Shown here: piece after piece, positions 18,115-26,090 of the stretch
Numbering within the stretch: position 1 is the stretch's first letter
Layout: each line of letters opens with the position of its first letter
Source: an uncultured Steroidobacter sp.
GTDB lineage: Bacteria; Pseudomonadota; Gammaproteobacteria; Steroidobacterales; Steroidobacteraceae
Length of the DNA stretch: 64,000 bases
Assembly (NCBI RefSeq): GCF_937958065.1
Contig: NZ_CALFXI010000048.1
Coordinates: 12,542-76,541 of the forward strand
Direction of reading: 5' to 3'
The notes under the pieces: generated by a model
What the model saw: only the letters and a program-made list of their open reading frames with translations
The model's database searches: none
What the model was told of the DNA's origin: nothing
Made by a program: the position numbers and the translations under genes

Positions 18115-18573
18115 ATGAAATCGGATCGGATCGTCGCAAGGCGCCTCGTCGGGCTTCTTGTCGGGGTGTCGGTGGCGGGAATCCCGCTGACGCTTCTGAC
18201 GTTTCTGGAGCCGTTGGTATTGCCAATATCGCCACTGCTGATGACATTACTGATGCTAGTGCTGCTGATCGGCCTGCCGCTTCCCTTGCTTTCCGCACTG
18301 CCTGAGCTTGCGTATCCTCGTGACGAGCTATCAGTCCGAAATGCAATCCGAAAGGGCCAGATCGGCGCCGTCGTCCTACTCATTGCTGCGTTGGTTGCGT
18401 GGTTGGTGTTGCCGCATATCACTCAAGGCGGTGCGGGACTGGCGAGGAAGGGTTCGATTCTGCTCGGAGCCGCCGTATGCGTCTTTTTTCTCGTGGGTGT
18501 CTATATGCGCAGCAGCGCTGAAGGATCATCGACTCGAGCAGGACTCAACTTGTCGCGCAAGAGGCGCTCGTGA
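18115..18573 (+). CDS. Hypothetical polytopic membrane protein
   Basis: 152 residues with about four hydrophobic helices (10-30, 33-60, 82-100, 112-130) and a basic C-terminus ending NLSRKRRS. No family recognised. The ATG at 18115 follows GGAG (18105-18108) at short distance. It sits between attC-like sequences, same strand as its neighbours, with no recognisable promoter, consistent with a cassette gene. Function unknown. Confidence 0.6.
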   Translation: MKSDRIVARRLVGLLVGVSVAGIPLTLLTFLEPLVLPISPLLMTLLMLVLLIGLPLPLLSALPELAYPRDELSVRNAIRKGQIGAVVLLIAALVAWLVLPHITQGGAGLARKGSILLGAAVCVFFLVGVYMRSSAEGSSTRAGLNLSRKRRS

Positions 18574-18615
18574 GTGCCGCAAGGTCGAGTCTTTTTCAAG
18601 CCAGGGTGACGTGAC

Positions 18616-18683
18616 GGTCAACAGGTCGAGGTTCCGACTCGCACCGGCGAAGCATCGGTGCTCGCGGCACAGCGGCGTTGGGC
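18616..18683 (+). repeat. attC-like site with central hairpin
   Basis: Left box GGTCAAC (one mismatch to consensus), right box GTTGGGC (perfect), 68 bp. The interior pairs CCGACTCGCACCG (18634-18646) with CGGTGCTCGCGG (18656-18667), a bulged hairpin like the extrahelical-base structure of attC. The following gene starts 3 nt after the right box. Confidence 0.5.
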
Positions 18684-18686
18684 AGC

Positions 18687-18989
18687 ATGAAAGGGGCAAG
18701 AGATGGACCCGGTAGGCCGAGATCGGAAGAAGGCTTGGAGATACGAGAGCGTGACAATGCGCGCTCAGCATTTCCCCTCCCGAATGACCTGCTAGACTCG
18801 ATGTTCAAGACCGTCGAGAAACTCGTCGAAGAAAACGGCTGTGACCACTCGCACCGCTTCACGACGCAATGGCTGTCCGAGAACCGCCTGTCGGCGGAAG
18901 AAGTGAGTGGTTGGCTCGAGGCTCACGGGGGCTTCTGCGATTGCGACGTCTCCGCCAACGCGTTCGATCACTGGATGCAGAACAAGTGA
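18687..18989 (+). CDS. DUF2695-like protein
   Basis: About 100 residues. The C-terminal 60 match the DUF2695 pattern: ENGCDHSHRFTTQWL, then EEVSGWLEAHGGFCDCDV with conserved Cys/His. These could bind metal, but no function is known. The start is uncertain. The ATG at 18687 sits right after a predicted attC right box; the domain itself begins near the ATG at 18801. The Arg/Glu-rich first 30 residues look non-conserved. Confidence 0.65.
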   Translation: MKGARDGPGRPRSEEGLEIRERDNARSAFPLPNDLLDSMFKTVEKLVEENGCDHSHRFTTQWLSENRLSAEEVSGWLEAHGGFCDCDVSANAFDHWMQNK

Positions 18990-19200
18990 AGGGCGCCTTG
19001 GCTGGTTTGCTGTGAGCGTGCCTGACAAGATCTAAGGGCGAGCGTTAGCCACGGCATTGATGCTAAATATCAGTCCTGGCCATGCGCCGGGTCTCGTGGT
19101 GGTACGAGGCAGCATCACTACGACGAACGTTGTTTGGCGGGCTGGAGTTCGCGCTTGCCGCTCGAGGATGGCGTGCGGCGCATAGGGGAGAGTTGCTCGC
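18990..19200. other. Non-coding gap in cassette-like block
   Basis: No gene recognised. GCCTGAC near 19020 and GTTAGCC near 19036 are near-consensus integron boxes only about 24 nt apart. They could be the fused ends of a deleted attC site; this is weak. Confidence 0.25.
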
Positions 19201-19431
19201 GTGGGCATCGTGATTGGTGTTGCGGTCATAGTCGTCGTCGTATTCTGGTTCCGGCGGGCGGGGGATCGGCCAGACCTCGATTCATCGGAAGGTGAGTTGC
19301 TGTATCTATGTGGCGGGGATAGATCGCAGATGGAGCGTCTGATTGCACTCGAACGCAGAAACCGCCCAGACACAACACGTACCGTTGCCGTGGCTCGAGC
19401 CATTCATGCCCTCCGCCGTGACAAAGGTTGA
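19201..19431 (+). CDS. Hypothetical short membrane-anchored protein
   Basis: 76 residues from a GTG start: one N-terminal transmembrane helix (VIGVAVIVVVVFWF) then a soluble part rich in Arg and Asp. No family recognised. No strong ribosome site is visible, so the start and even coding status are uncertain; same-strand position among other small genes supports it. Confidence 0.4.
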   Translation: MGIVIGVAVIVVVVFWFRRAGDRPDLDSSEGELLYLCGGDRSQMERLIALERRNRPDTTRTVAVARAIHALRRDKG

Positions 19432-19469
19432 GCGGCCATTCATGCTGCCGAGTCCGAGTTGGCTATCCG

Positions 19470-20102
19470 ATGAATATCCCGAGAAACTTTCTAAAGATCG
19501 TCCTGGCCTGCTCGTTCTTGACCGCCGGAGGGTGCACCGTGAGTTCAGATGAACAGCGAATGACCGAGTGGCTGGCTCACCCCAGCGAGTTTGGCGAGCC
19601 GCCGGTCGAGATCCAGGAGATTCACCGTGAGGTGACCGACTGGCCGCTTGCGGATCGGAAAGTCGAGATCGTGCTTTATCGCTATCGGATGGAAGATGGT
19701 CACGTTGGAATCGGCATGACGGGTCCAGTCACCTGGAGCTTTTTGGGTGAGGGTGTGCTGGACGGACTGTCGTATGACGAGATGAAGCGGGCGTATGCCG
19801 GTTGGTATGTTTCGTTCCTGGCCGTGCAGCAGCACACGGGAGAAGAGCAGAAGTTCGACGCGCGCCGGAGGGAGCTGAGTGAAAAGCTGAGAGCCGCCAA
19901 TGAGAATTTTATCGAGATCACAGAGTTCCAGCCTGTGGGGAACTTGCTGTTCTATGCGTACCGGGAGAAACGCGGCTCCGAAGAGATTACGATAGCGACT
20001 GACCAGGAGCGCCCGCGCGAGTACGACGCCGGCTCGAAATTTCTGAAGCTGCCTGTTCTATACAACTACATCGGGTCGCTCTTCTTCGAGGGCTATTTGT
20101 GA
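19470..20102 (+). CDS. Hypothetical lipoprotein
   Basis: 210 residues. The signal peptide has a lipobox (LTAGGC, Cys22), so it is probably anchored in the outer membrane or periplasmic face. The rest is soluble and acidic, with no recognised domain. A charged helix lies around EEQKFDARRRELSEKLRAA. The ATG at 19470 is chosen over an upstream start at 19428 because it places the lipobox correctly. Part of the cassette-like block; function unknown. Confidence 0.65.
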   Translation: MNIPRNFLKIVLACSFLTAGGCTVSSDEQRMTEWLAHPSEFGEPPVEIQEIHREVTDWPLADRKVEIVLYRYRMEDGHVGIGMTGPVTWSFLGEGVLDGLSYDEMKRAYAGWYVSFLAVQQHTGEEQKFDARRRELSEKLRAANENFIEITEFQPVGNLLFYAYREKRGSEEITIATDQERPREYDAGSKFLKLPVLYNYIGSLFFEGYL

Positions 20103-20257
20103 TGTGGGCTTCGGATGGGTTTCGGTGCTATTTGGGGGGCGATACTGTGCGCCAAGGTGGTACCGAATAAAGATTTGAGCGGGTGCTCTCGTACTCCGAA
20201 CATGAAAGCTCCAATCGCATGGAGTTTCTTCGCGGCCTATGCGGGGCGTAAACGTTT

Positions 20258-20722
20258 ATGCGCAAGTTGGCTGTGAAATCAGCGTTGATTGTCGGCGCCT
20301 TGGGGGCAGTGTGCTCGCTGTGGCTTTCGCTGTCACAACCGCCGACTTCGGGAGCGTTGCTGCTGCTGGGAACGACATTCCACGCCGTTGCGACCTTTCT
20401 GATGCTGTTCGTCATCTCCTTGATTCCCATGCCAGGGGCGCTACTCGTGCAGCGCGTGGCGCCAAGACTGCCTGTTGCTCTCGCTTCTGTATTGTCGTTG
20501 CTGAGCGGGCTGCTCATCGTCTTTCTGTTGCTGTCGGCCATCGAGCAGCCCACGTTCGAGACTGATGGAGTGACCTCAGTGTATAGACATGCGGGACCGT
20601 CGCTGAATGCCAGCCGGAACAGCGCATATTACCTGTATGCCATGACGGTGATGTGTATTTCTCTATCGATCTTCTACTTGCTTCGTTGGAGGAGCGGGTG
20701 TGCCAACAAGGCACTGGGTTGA
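20258..20722 (+). CDS. Hypothetical four-helix membrane protein
   Basis: 154 residues with four predicted transmembrane helices (about 8-26, 33-58, 72-92, 122-142). No family recognised. The stop lies inside a sequence (20700-20740) with TGCCAACAAGGCA and a GCCGCGAAGCCGCGACGC dyad, resembling the left half of an attC site. The 155 nt before it holds no gene. Confidence 0.6.
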   Translation: MRKLAVKSALIVGALGAVCSLWLSLSQPPTSGALLLLGTTFHAVATFLMLFVISLIPMPGALLVQRVAPRLPVALASVLSLLSGLLIVFLLLSAIEQPTFETDGVTSVYRHAGPSLNASRNSAYYLYAMTVMCISLSIFYLLRWRSGCANKALG

Positions 20723-20749
20723 CGCCGCGAAGCCGCGACGCGGATCGGA

Positions 20750-21211
20750 ATGAATGACATGGAGCGCGATCCTTCATTTTCTCGGAACTTGCTAGCTCAT
20801 ATCGAGCTGTCCGAGACGCTTCGGAGCATAGAGATTGCCGTGTGGCTGATCTTTGCCCTGCTGCTGGTTTCGCAGCTCTGGGCTTGCATCCAGGCCCGGA
20901 AGCGGAAAGCCGAAAGCACAAAGAAGGGCCCGGATTGGGCGGTACTTGTCGAGAGTGCGTACGAGGGCGGGCGCTATGACGACGCGTTGCAGACGCTGGC
21001 GACCACCGAGCTCCTGTTTCCCAGGTCCGCGCTCGTCAAGTTCTGGCAGGGTCGGTGCCATTTTCAGCTCGAGGAGTGGGAGAAGGCGGCGGAGAAGTTC
21101 CAGGAGTGTTGCCGTCTCGAGCCTCCGTACCGGAAGTCTGTGAAGGACTACATGGCGTTCATCGAGCTGAACGAGCTGGTTCCGGGTGTGGAAGGGTATT
21201 TAGAGAAGTAA
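20750..21211 (+). CDS. Membrane-anchored TPR-like protein
   Basis: 153 residues: a single transmembrane helix near 29-47 (AVWLIFALLLVSQLWACI), then TPR-like helices in the cytoplasm or periplasm (YEGGRYDDALQTL, FWQGRCHFQLEEWEKAAEKF). TPRs mediate protein contacts; the partner is unknown. Same-strand member of the cassette-like block. A hairpin with an attC-like left box follows its stop. Confidence 0.65.
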   Translation: MNDMERDPSFSRNLLAHIELSETLRSIEIAVWLIFALLLVSQLWACIQARKRKAESTKKGPDWAVLVESAYEGGRYDDALQTLATTELLFPRSALVKFWQGRCHFQLEEWEKAAEKFQECCRLEPPYRKSVKDYMAFIELNELVPGVEGYLEK

Positions 21212-21216
21212 GTGGG

Positions 21217-21245
21217 TGCGGCAAGATGCCCAACAAATTGCCGCA
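21217..21245. repeat. Hairpin with GCCCAAC in its loop
   Basis: Perfect 8-bp arms TGCGGCAA (21217-21224) and TTGCCGCA (21238-21245); the loop holds GCCCAAC (21228-21234), an exact integron left-box sequence. No matching right box was found nearby. Either a decayed attC or a chance hairpin between two genes. Confidence 0.35.
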
Positions 21246-21257
21246 TGCTCACCCGAT

Positions 21258-21728
21258 ATGATCAGACCCTACCGTGAATCCGATCTCCACGCCGTGGCAC
21301 GACTGTTTACCGAGTCGGTCCACGGGTTGGGTTCCGCACACTACGACGAAACTCAGCTGGCAGCTTGGGCGCCGACTGAGCCGGATATTTCTGGCTGGAG
21401 AGCGCGGCTCGCTCAATCCACTACGTTGGTAGCGGAGGTAGACAACGAGTTGGCCGGGTTCATCTCGTACGAGCAGAATGGGCACATAGACCTTCTTTAT
21501 GTGTCCCCGAAGCATGCTCGACGTGGCATTGCTTCGGAACTGTACAACCAGGCCGAAGCCGATTTGAAGGTGGGCGGCGTCGTCGAAATGTTTACCGAGG
21601 CGAGCATGGTTGCTCGACCATTCTTCGAGCGCTGCGGCTTCCATGTCATCGAAGAACAGTGCATCGAACGTCGTGGCGTGACCTTCCGACGGTACGGGAT
21701 GCGAAAGTTGCTGGCCAGCGACCGCTAG
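21258..21728 (+). CDS. GNAT-family N-acetyltransferase
   Basis: 156 residues with the GNAT acetyl-CoA motif A: IDLLYVSPKHARRGIASELYNQAE (the R-x-x-G-I/A phosphate-binding turn is RRGIAS), and the motif B region PFFERCGFHVIEEQ. Acetylates an unknown small molecule or protein amine. GNATs are frequent integron cargo, which fits its place in the block. The ATG at 21258 is preferred over an upstream start at 21216 that would run through the hairpin. Confidence 0.82.
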   Translation: MIRPYRESDLHAVARLFTESVHGLGSAHYDETQLAAWAPTEPDISGWRARLAQSTTLVAEVDNELAGFISYEQNGHIDLLYVSPKHARRGIASELYNQAEADLKVGGVVEMFTEASMVARPFFERCGFHVIEEQCIERRGVTFRRYGMRKLLASDR

Positions 21729-21778
21729 GAGGTGAGCCAGGCAGAGCGGCACGCGGATTACGCATCACGCTTGCTCGG

Positions 21779-21803
21779 ATTTAACAGCTGATACTCCAGC
21801 TGG
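21779..21803 (+). repeat. Direct repeat copy 2 flanking the cassette-like block
   Basis: ATTTAACAG-CTGAT-ACTCCAGCTGG, same orientation as copy 1 at 16462-16486. Lies in a 254-nt gene-free gap (21729-21982) after the GNAT gene. Confidence 0.6.
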
Positions 21804-21982
21804 GGGCGCAGCGGAGGGAACTCGGGGCTCTTCTATCCCGGGAGGGGGCTGCGAGATCAAGCAACCGACGCAGCTCACGTTTCTAGTTCTTTGCGTCGGC
21901 TATTCTGAATGCTTCGTAATGCTGGTCTTGACCCAACCGTTTCGGGTGGGCGGCGGCTCAGAATCGAAACAAAGGACATTCG

Positions 21983-22420
21983 ATGCGCATCATTTTGCTG
22001 GTTGCATGCATATCGTTCTGCTTCCTGGCGCATGCAGCCGATTCGCCCATTGCCAACTTCATCTGCGATCCCGTCACGGATGCCGGTGAGCGCGCGCAAT
22101 GCATCGAGCGCGCATCGGTCGCGACCAGACATGAAACGACCAAGATTTCGGAGGGCCTCCCGTGGTTTTCCATGATTTGGCCGACTGGCTGGTGGATTGT
22201 CTACTACGGCTTTGGCTTGCTCATCGCCCGTTATATTCATCGGGATGCGAGAGAACGCGACTGGCTCTTTGTCGGAATCCGTCCCGTGTGGTGGGCGGTG
22301 TTGGCCTTCTTCGATCCGGCCTTTGGGCTTCTAGTCTACTGGGCGGTCCATTACTCGAAGTTCGCGCAGAGCTATCAGGAGGCCACTGCGCGGCCGCCAG
22401 AGTCGGCGCCCACCGCCTGA
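21983..22420 (+). CDS. Hypothetical protein with signal peptide and membrane segments
   Basis: 145 residues. A cleavable signal peptide (cut near AHAADS) is followed by a short periplasmic stretch with two Cys (ICDPVTDAGERAQC, possible disulfide). Two Trp-rich hydrophobic helices come next (FSMIWPTGWWIVYYGFGLL and VWWAVLAFFDPAFGLLVYW). No family recognised. It lies just outside the second direct repeat and is the last plus-strand small gene; whether it belongs to the cassette block is unclear. Confidence 0.6.
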   Translation: MRIILLVACISFCFLAHAADSPIANFICDPVTDAGERAQCIERASVATRHETTKISEGLPWFSMIWPTGWWIVYYGFGLLIARYIHRDARERDWLFVGIRPVWWAVLAFFDPAFGLLVYWAVHYSKFAQSYQEATARPPESAPTA

Positions 22421-22493
22421 GCTATTGCCGACGTGCAGGATGTTGAAATGGAGCTGTAAGGACCGATCGAAGCAGCAGATTGAATCTGTCCCT

Positions 22494-23480
22494 TCAACTT
22501 GGTGCGATCGCGAGCACGATCTTTCCTTTTGGGTGAGGTCGCAAGCCTTCCAGCATCATGTGAGCCTCGCGTGCATCCGCGAGCGGTAGCACCACGCCCA
22601 CACGCGTTCGCAGCTTTCCACTATCGATCAGCCCTGCGATCTGCGCCAGAGCCTGGGTCGTGACGTTGACCAGGAAGAATGCGGCTTCGACGCCATGGCT
22701 ATGAGCCAGGTGTTGATCGGGTTGGGATACCGCCGAGATCAGCTTCCCGCCGCGGCGCAGGACCTCGAACGAACGAGTCTGTGTTTCGCCGCCGACCAGA
22801 TCGATCACAGCGTCCAGGTCGCGAACTGCTTGCTCGAACCGCTGGCTCTGGTAGTCAATCACGGTGTCCGCGCCGAGGTCGCGCACGAAGGGAATGTCAT
22901 TCGCGGCAGCAGTCGCGATGGTTCGCATGTCTGCACGGCGAGCCAGCTGAACGGCATACGCTCCAACGTTTCCCGCCGCGCCATGAATGAGCACCGATTG
23001 CCCGGCTTTGAGTTGGGCTTGATCAAACAGGGCCTGCCACGCTGTCACGGCAACGACAGGAACGGAGCTCGCCTCGGCGTCGGTTATCGAGGTTGGTTTG
23101 CTCGCGAGCATCGCTGCTGAAGCCACCGCGTACTCGGCATATGCCCCGATAAATTGGGGGTTCGTTACGCCATAAACCTGATCGCCCACATGCAAGTCGG
23201 AAACTCCAGGCCCGAGAGCCGCGATGGTGCCAGCCAGATCCGAGCCCAGTGTGAGAGGGAGCGGTTGCGGCAAAGCGCTTTTTCCGGCTCTGATCCAGCC
23301 GTCCCACGGACCGACTCCAGCCGCAGCAACTTTGACGAGGACCTCGCCGGGGCCAGGTTCAGGCCGCGGAACTCGATCGAAAGCCATGACGTTGGGCGGC
23401 CCGAACTCGTGCACGCGCCAGGCCATCATCGAGGGTTGCGCCTGGTCCGAGTTGGTTTCATCAGCGCTGCTGGAGGCCAT
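22494..23480 (-). CDS. NADPH:quinone-reductase-like MDR-family oxidoreductase
   Basis: 328 residues of the medium-chain dehydrogenase/reductase superfamily, QOR/zeta-crystallin branch. The N-terminal GroES-like domain contains GSDLAGTIAALGPGV. The nucleotide-binding fold has GAAGNVGAYAVQLA near residue 168. Catalytic zinc ligands of alcohol dehydrogenases are not evident, consistent with reduction of quinones or enones. Substrate unknown. It is first-in-line downstream of the cupin gene (28 nt), so probably co-transcribed. Confidence 0.85.
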   Translation of the reverse strand: MASSSADETNSDQAQPSMMAWRVHEFGPPNVMAFDRVPRPEPGPGEVLVKVAAAGVGPWDGWIRAGKSALPQPLPLTLGSDLAGTIAALGPGVSDLHVGDQVYGVTNPQFIGAYAEYAVASAAMLASKPTSITDAEASSVPVVAVTAWQALFDQAQLKAGQSVLIHGAAGNVGAYAVQLARRADMRTIATAAANDIPFVRDLGADTVIDYQSQRFEQAVRDLDAVIDLVGGETQTRSFEVLRRGGKLISAVSQPDQHLAHSHGVEAAFFLVNVTTQALAQIAGLIDSGKLRTRVGVVLPLADAREAHMMLEGLRPHPKGKIVLAIAPS

Positions 23481-23508
23481 CTCATGCTCCTGCTGGAATC
23501 GTTACGCG

Positions 23509-23937
23509 TTACTGCGATCCTTGCTTCGGGTCCGGAGTGGTCAAAGGCTTGTCTTTGGAATCGACGACAAAGACGGCCAGCAGGCTCGCGGGCTCTTTGT
23601 CACTCGCGTTCTCACTGATCCGGTGATGCGAGCCGGGCGCCTCGTAGAAGCCTTCGCCCACCTGGTAGACCTTGGCGGGCTGGTCGTCGACCTGGCTGCG
23701 AATGGCACCTGAGAGGACGTGAGCGTAGATGAACGCCGACGGGGCATGATGGTGGGCGGCCGATTTGGCGCCGGGAGGATAGCTCACGACGACGGCGATC
23801 ATGCTCTTTCCCGGGACGTTTGGAAGCGCGTGTTCGAACACCGGTTTCACCTGTTCGACATTCTGCGCGGCGGCAACTCCGAGCGTCAGCGCGGTCGATA
23901 GCAACCCGAAGAAGCCCATACGCATTGCGCGGTTCAT
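23509..23937 (-). CDS. Secreted cupin-domain protein
   Basis: 142 residues with a signal peptide ending near AAAQN. A single cupin barrel follows: metal-binding motif 1 in AAHHHAPSAFIYAHVLSG and motif 2 around PGSHHRISEN. Probably a periplasmic metal-binding protein or small enzyme; substrate unknown. Its ATG overlaps the stop of the upstream HD gene by 4 nt, so the HD, cupin and oxidoreductase genes form an operon. Confidence 0.85.
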   Translation of the reverse strand: MNRAMRMGFFGLLSTALTLGVAAAQNVEQVKPVFEHALPNVPGKSMIAVVVSYPPGAKSAAHHHAPSAFIYAHVLSGAIRSQVDDQPAKVYQVGEGFYEAPGSHHRISENASDKEPASLLAVFVVDSKDKPLTTPDPKQGSQ

Positions 23938-24608
23938 CGTTTTGTCTCAGGTTTGGGAATGTTCTGCTGCTCGGCTCTCCAGCGCGAGTAACGGATCCTG
24001 GAGCAGAGGTCGATGCGCCGGAAGCTCGGATCCTTGTCGGCGAGTACGTCGGCATTGATGGTGCCGTACGTCGTCTCCGGCTTGTGCTTGTTCCAGTCGT
24101 AGAAGGTCTGGATGATCTCCTCCTCGAAGTCCGGACCGCGGGGATAGGCTTCGACGACGGCCTTGCGCTGCGCCTCCGTGAACTGCTCATACTCGATGCC
24201 AACCACATCCGTTAGCACGCCGGCGTTGACCAGCGCGATCAGCGGGTGCATGTACTGCGGAATGCCGGGAGTCGTATGCAACGCGACCGCCGCCCACACG
24301 GTGTCAATGTCTCGCTGGTCGATGCGGTACTGGCGTAGAAAATCGCGCGCGGCGTTGGCGCCGTCGACTTCGAATCGATCGGTTCGGCTGCTGTGTCGGG
24401 CGGTCAGGCCCATGTCATGGAACATCGATCCCACGTACAGCAGTTCTGCATCGAAGGACAGCCCACGTCGTTTCCCCGTCAGGGCCGCGAAACAGAAGAC
24501 GCGACTCGAATGATTGAACAGCAGGAGGGACGCGGTGTCCCGCACCAGCTCGGTGGCCTCGCTGGCCATTTTGCTGTCCGGCACCGTCACGCCATCGATC
24601 TTGACCAT
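23934..24608 (-). CDS. HD-domain hydrolase (cyanamide-hydratase-like)
   Basis: 224 residues. The HD-type metal site is visible as His33 (NHSSRV), His64-Asp65 (FHDMGL) and a later His (ALHTTPGIP). The order and the HSxRV start resemble the cyanamide hydratase/isonitrile-hydratase-like branch. Catalysis on a small nitrogenous compound is possible but not shown. An upstream in-frame start at 24701 would add 31 non-conserved residues; the ATG at 24608 is preferred. First gene of the three-gene minus-strand unit. Confidence 0.78.
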   Translation of the reverse strand: MVKIDGVTVPDSKMASEATELVRDTASLLLFNHSSRVFCFAALTGKRRGLSFDAELLYVGSMFHDMGLTARHSSRTDRFEVDGANAARDFLRQYRIDQRDIDTVWAAVALHTTPGIPQYMHPLIALVNAGVLTDVVGIEYEQFTEAQRKAVVEAYPRGPDFEEEIIQTFYDWNKHKPETTYGTINADVLADKDPSFRRIDLCSRIRYSRWRAEQQNIPKPETKR

Positions 24609-24934
24609 ATCCGCCGCAGCTCCGATTGCTGAAAATGCGTCTACGTTGGGAGTCGTACACGTCGATGTGGGAAGGGAGGTATGCCCGGCCCGCCGCTGCA
24701 CAGCTTAATCCGCACTTCTGCGATTAGTTCCACCGGGCGATCCGCCCCTTTCCGGAGTACTGGAATGGGGACGGATCGATTTCCTTTCATACGGAAGGGT
24801 GTGTGGATAATCGGGGCGGGCGCGGGCAAACTGTTGGCGTCGAGCTTCAGCGAAGCAGTGTCAGCCTGCGCAGGCATGACAGCCGTTGCAGGATCGACGA
24901 CCGGGGCGTCTACGCCGAATCCAGAGGAGAAAGA
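24609..24934. other. Divergent intergenic region
   Basis: About 325 nt between the HD gene and the VOC gene, which point away from each other. No gene seen. AATGGGGACGGAT near 24763 resembles half of the GGGGAC palindrome found before aspS. Promoters for both sides must lie here but none was confidently placed. Confidence 0.4.
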
Positions 24935-25327
24935 ATGTTCAATCACATCATGATCGGTTCGAACGACATCGAGCGCTCCAAGCGCTTCTACGACGCCGTG
25001 CTCGGGACGCTCGGCGCGGGCGAACCGGTGCGCAACAAGGCGCCATCCGGCCACACCCGGCTGTTCTACCGCCATAACGGCAGCACCTTTTGTGTCACCG
25101 AACCGATCAACGGCGAAAAAGCGACGTTTGCAAACGGGGGCACGATCGGCTTCAAGTGCAACTCGCCCGAGCACGTTCGAGAGTTTCATGACGTAGCGCT
25201 GGCACATGGCGGCACGTCGATCGAAGATCCGCCGGGTCTGCGCGACAACGTGTTGGGTCCGATGCACCTGGCCTATGTGCGTGACCCTGACGGCAACAAG
25301 CTCTGCGCCATCTATCGCGTCAAGTAG
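24935..25327 (+). CDS. VOC (glyoxalase/bleomycin-resistance fold) protein
   Basis: 130 residues with the two beta-alpha-beta-beta-beta units of the VOC family. The first starts MFNHIMIGSNDIERSKRFYD (His4 is a possible metal ligand). The second ends LAYVRDPDGNKLCAIYRV, the family C-terminal signature. Could be a glutathione- or thiol-dependent lyase, or a binding protein; substrate unknown. A strong ribosome site, AGAGGAGAAAG, lies directly before the ATG at 24935. The longer open frame from 24803 has no support. Confidence 0.85.
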   Translation: MFNHIMIGSNDIERSKRFYDAVLGTLGAGEPVRNKAPSGHTRLFYRHNGSTFCVTEPINGEKATFANGGTIGFKCNSPEHVREFHDVALAHGGTSIEDPPGLRDNVLGPMHLAYVRDPDGNKLCAIYRVK

Positions 25328-25450
25328 AGCCGCACGCGGTCGAATCAGAAGATAAAGCTCGGCTCTGCGTGAGAGGAGTAGGCCTATCCCTTCCTGCAGA
25401 GCCGAAGCGTACGCTCCGGGCCAAGCGTGCGAAATTCCTCTTCGCTGCTA

Positions 25451-26089
25451 CTACGCCAGTCCAAGCTTCTTCAGTACCTCCGGCGGCGGCCCATCGAACT
25501 TCGTCATCGCCACGTTTCCGACGTATCGCAAGTCCTTCATTCCGACCGGCGTCGTGTAGTAGCCGCCTGCCGTGAGAGCGCGATAGCGCGAAAAAAACTT
25601 CGCAGCCTGCTCGAACTGAGCCGCCGGTTTCGCCGCGCTGATGTCGTCACAAATGGTGATGCGCTCCTTTTCCATCAGCGCGGAGAAATTGCTCTTGAAG
25701 CGCCGCTGCGACTCCTGATCGAGCCACGCCAGTCCGTCCGCGACGATCGGCTTGTCGCGCTGGTTGTCCGGATAGGGCGCACTGATCCACTCGTCGATGA
25801 AATCGACGACGCCAACTTTCGACGCCGCCGGCGACTCGTCATCCGCGGGGATGATGAGGTCGCTCAGCACTGTCGCGGTCGCGCGTTGATGCTCATTCAG
25901 CGTCAGTGGCCACAGCTCGCCGATCCGATAGACCTTCTGCAGATTCGGATCCTTGCCATAGCCGCTCAAGCCCTTCGCAGTGTCTCGGGCCAGCACGGTG
26001 GCAGGCAGCTGCAGCGCCGCGCTTGCGGCGAGCACCCACTTCACCGCCGTGCGTCGATCGATACGAATCGAATCGTTGAGCGTTTCCAT
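25451..26089 (-). CDS. Gluconate 2-dehydrogenase subunit 3-like, Tat-exported small subunit
   Basis: 212 residues. The twin-arginine signal DRRTAVKWVLAASAA lies near the N-terminus, followed by the gluconate_2-dh3 domain (HQRATATVLSDLIIPADDESPAA). These small subunits pair with a GMC flavoprotein and, in characterised glucoside 3-dehydrogenases and FAD glucose dehydrogenases, carry the export signal for both. It begins 1 nt after the GMC gene stop, so the two are translated together. No cytochrome c subunit is encoded next to it, so the electron acceptor is unknown. Confidence 0.88.
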   Translation of the reverse strand: METLNDSIRIDRRTAVKWVLAASAALQLPATVLARDTAKGLSGYGKDPNLQKVYRIGELWPLTLNEHQRATATVLSDLIIPADDESPAASKVGVVDFIDEWISAPYPDNQRDKPIVADGLAWLDQESQRRFKSNFSALMEKERITICDDISAAKPAAQFEQAAKFFSRYRALTAGGYYTTPVGMKDLRYVGNVAMTKFDGPPPEVLKKLGLA

Positions 26090-26090
26090 G

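Noticed and set aside
19371..19433. Possible attC ending GTTGAGC
   Set aside because: The right box fits the consensus, but no matching left box exists and the stretch lies within the coding part of the preceding gene.
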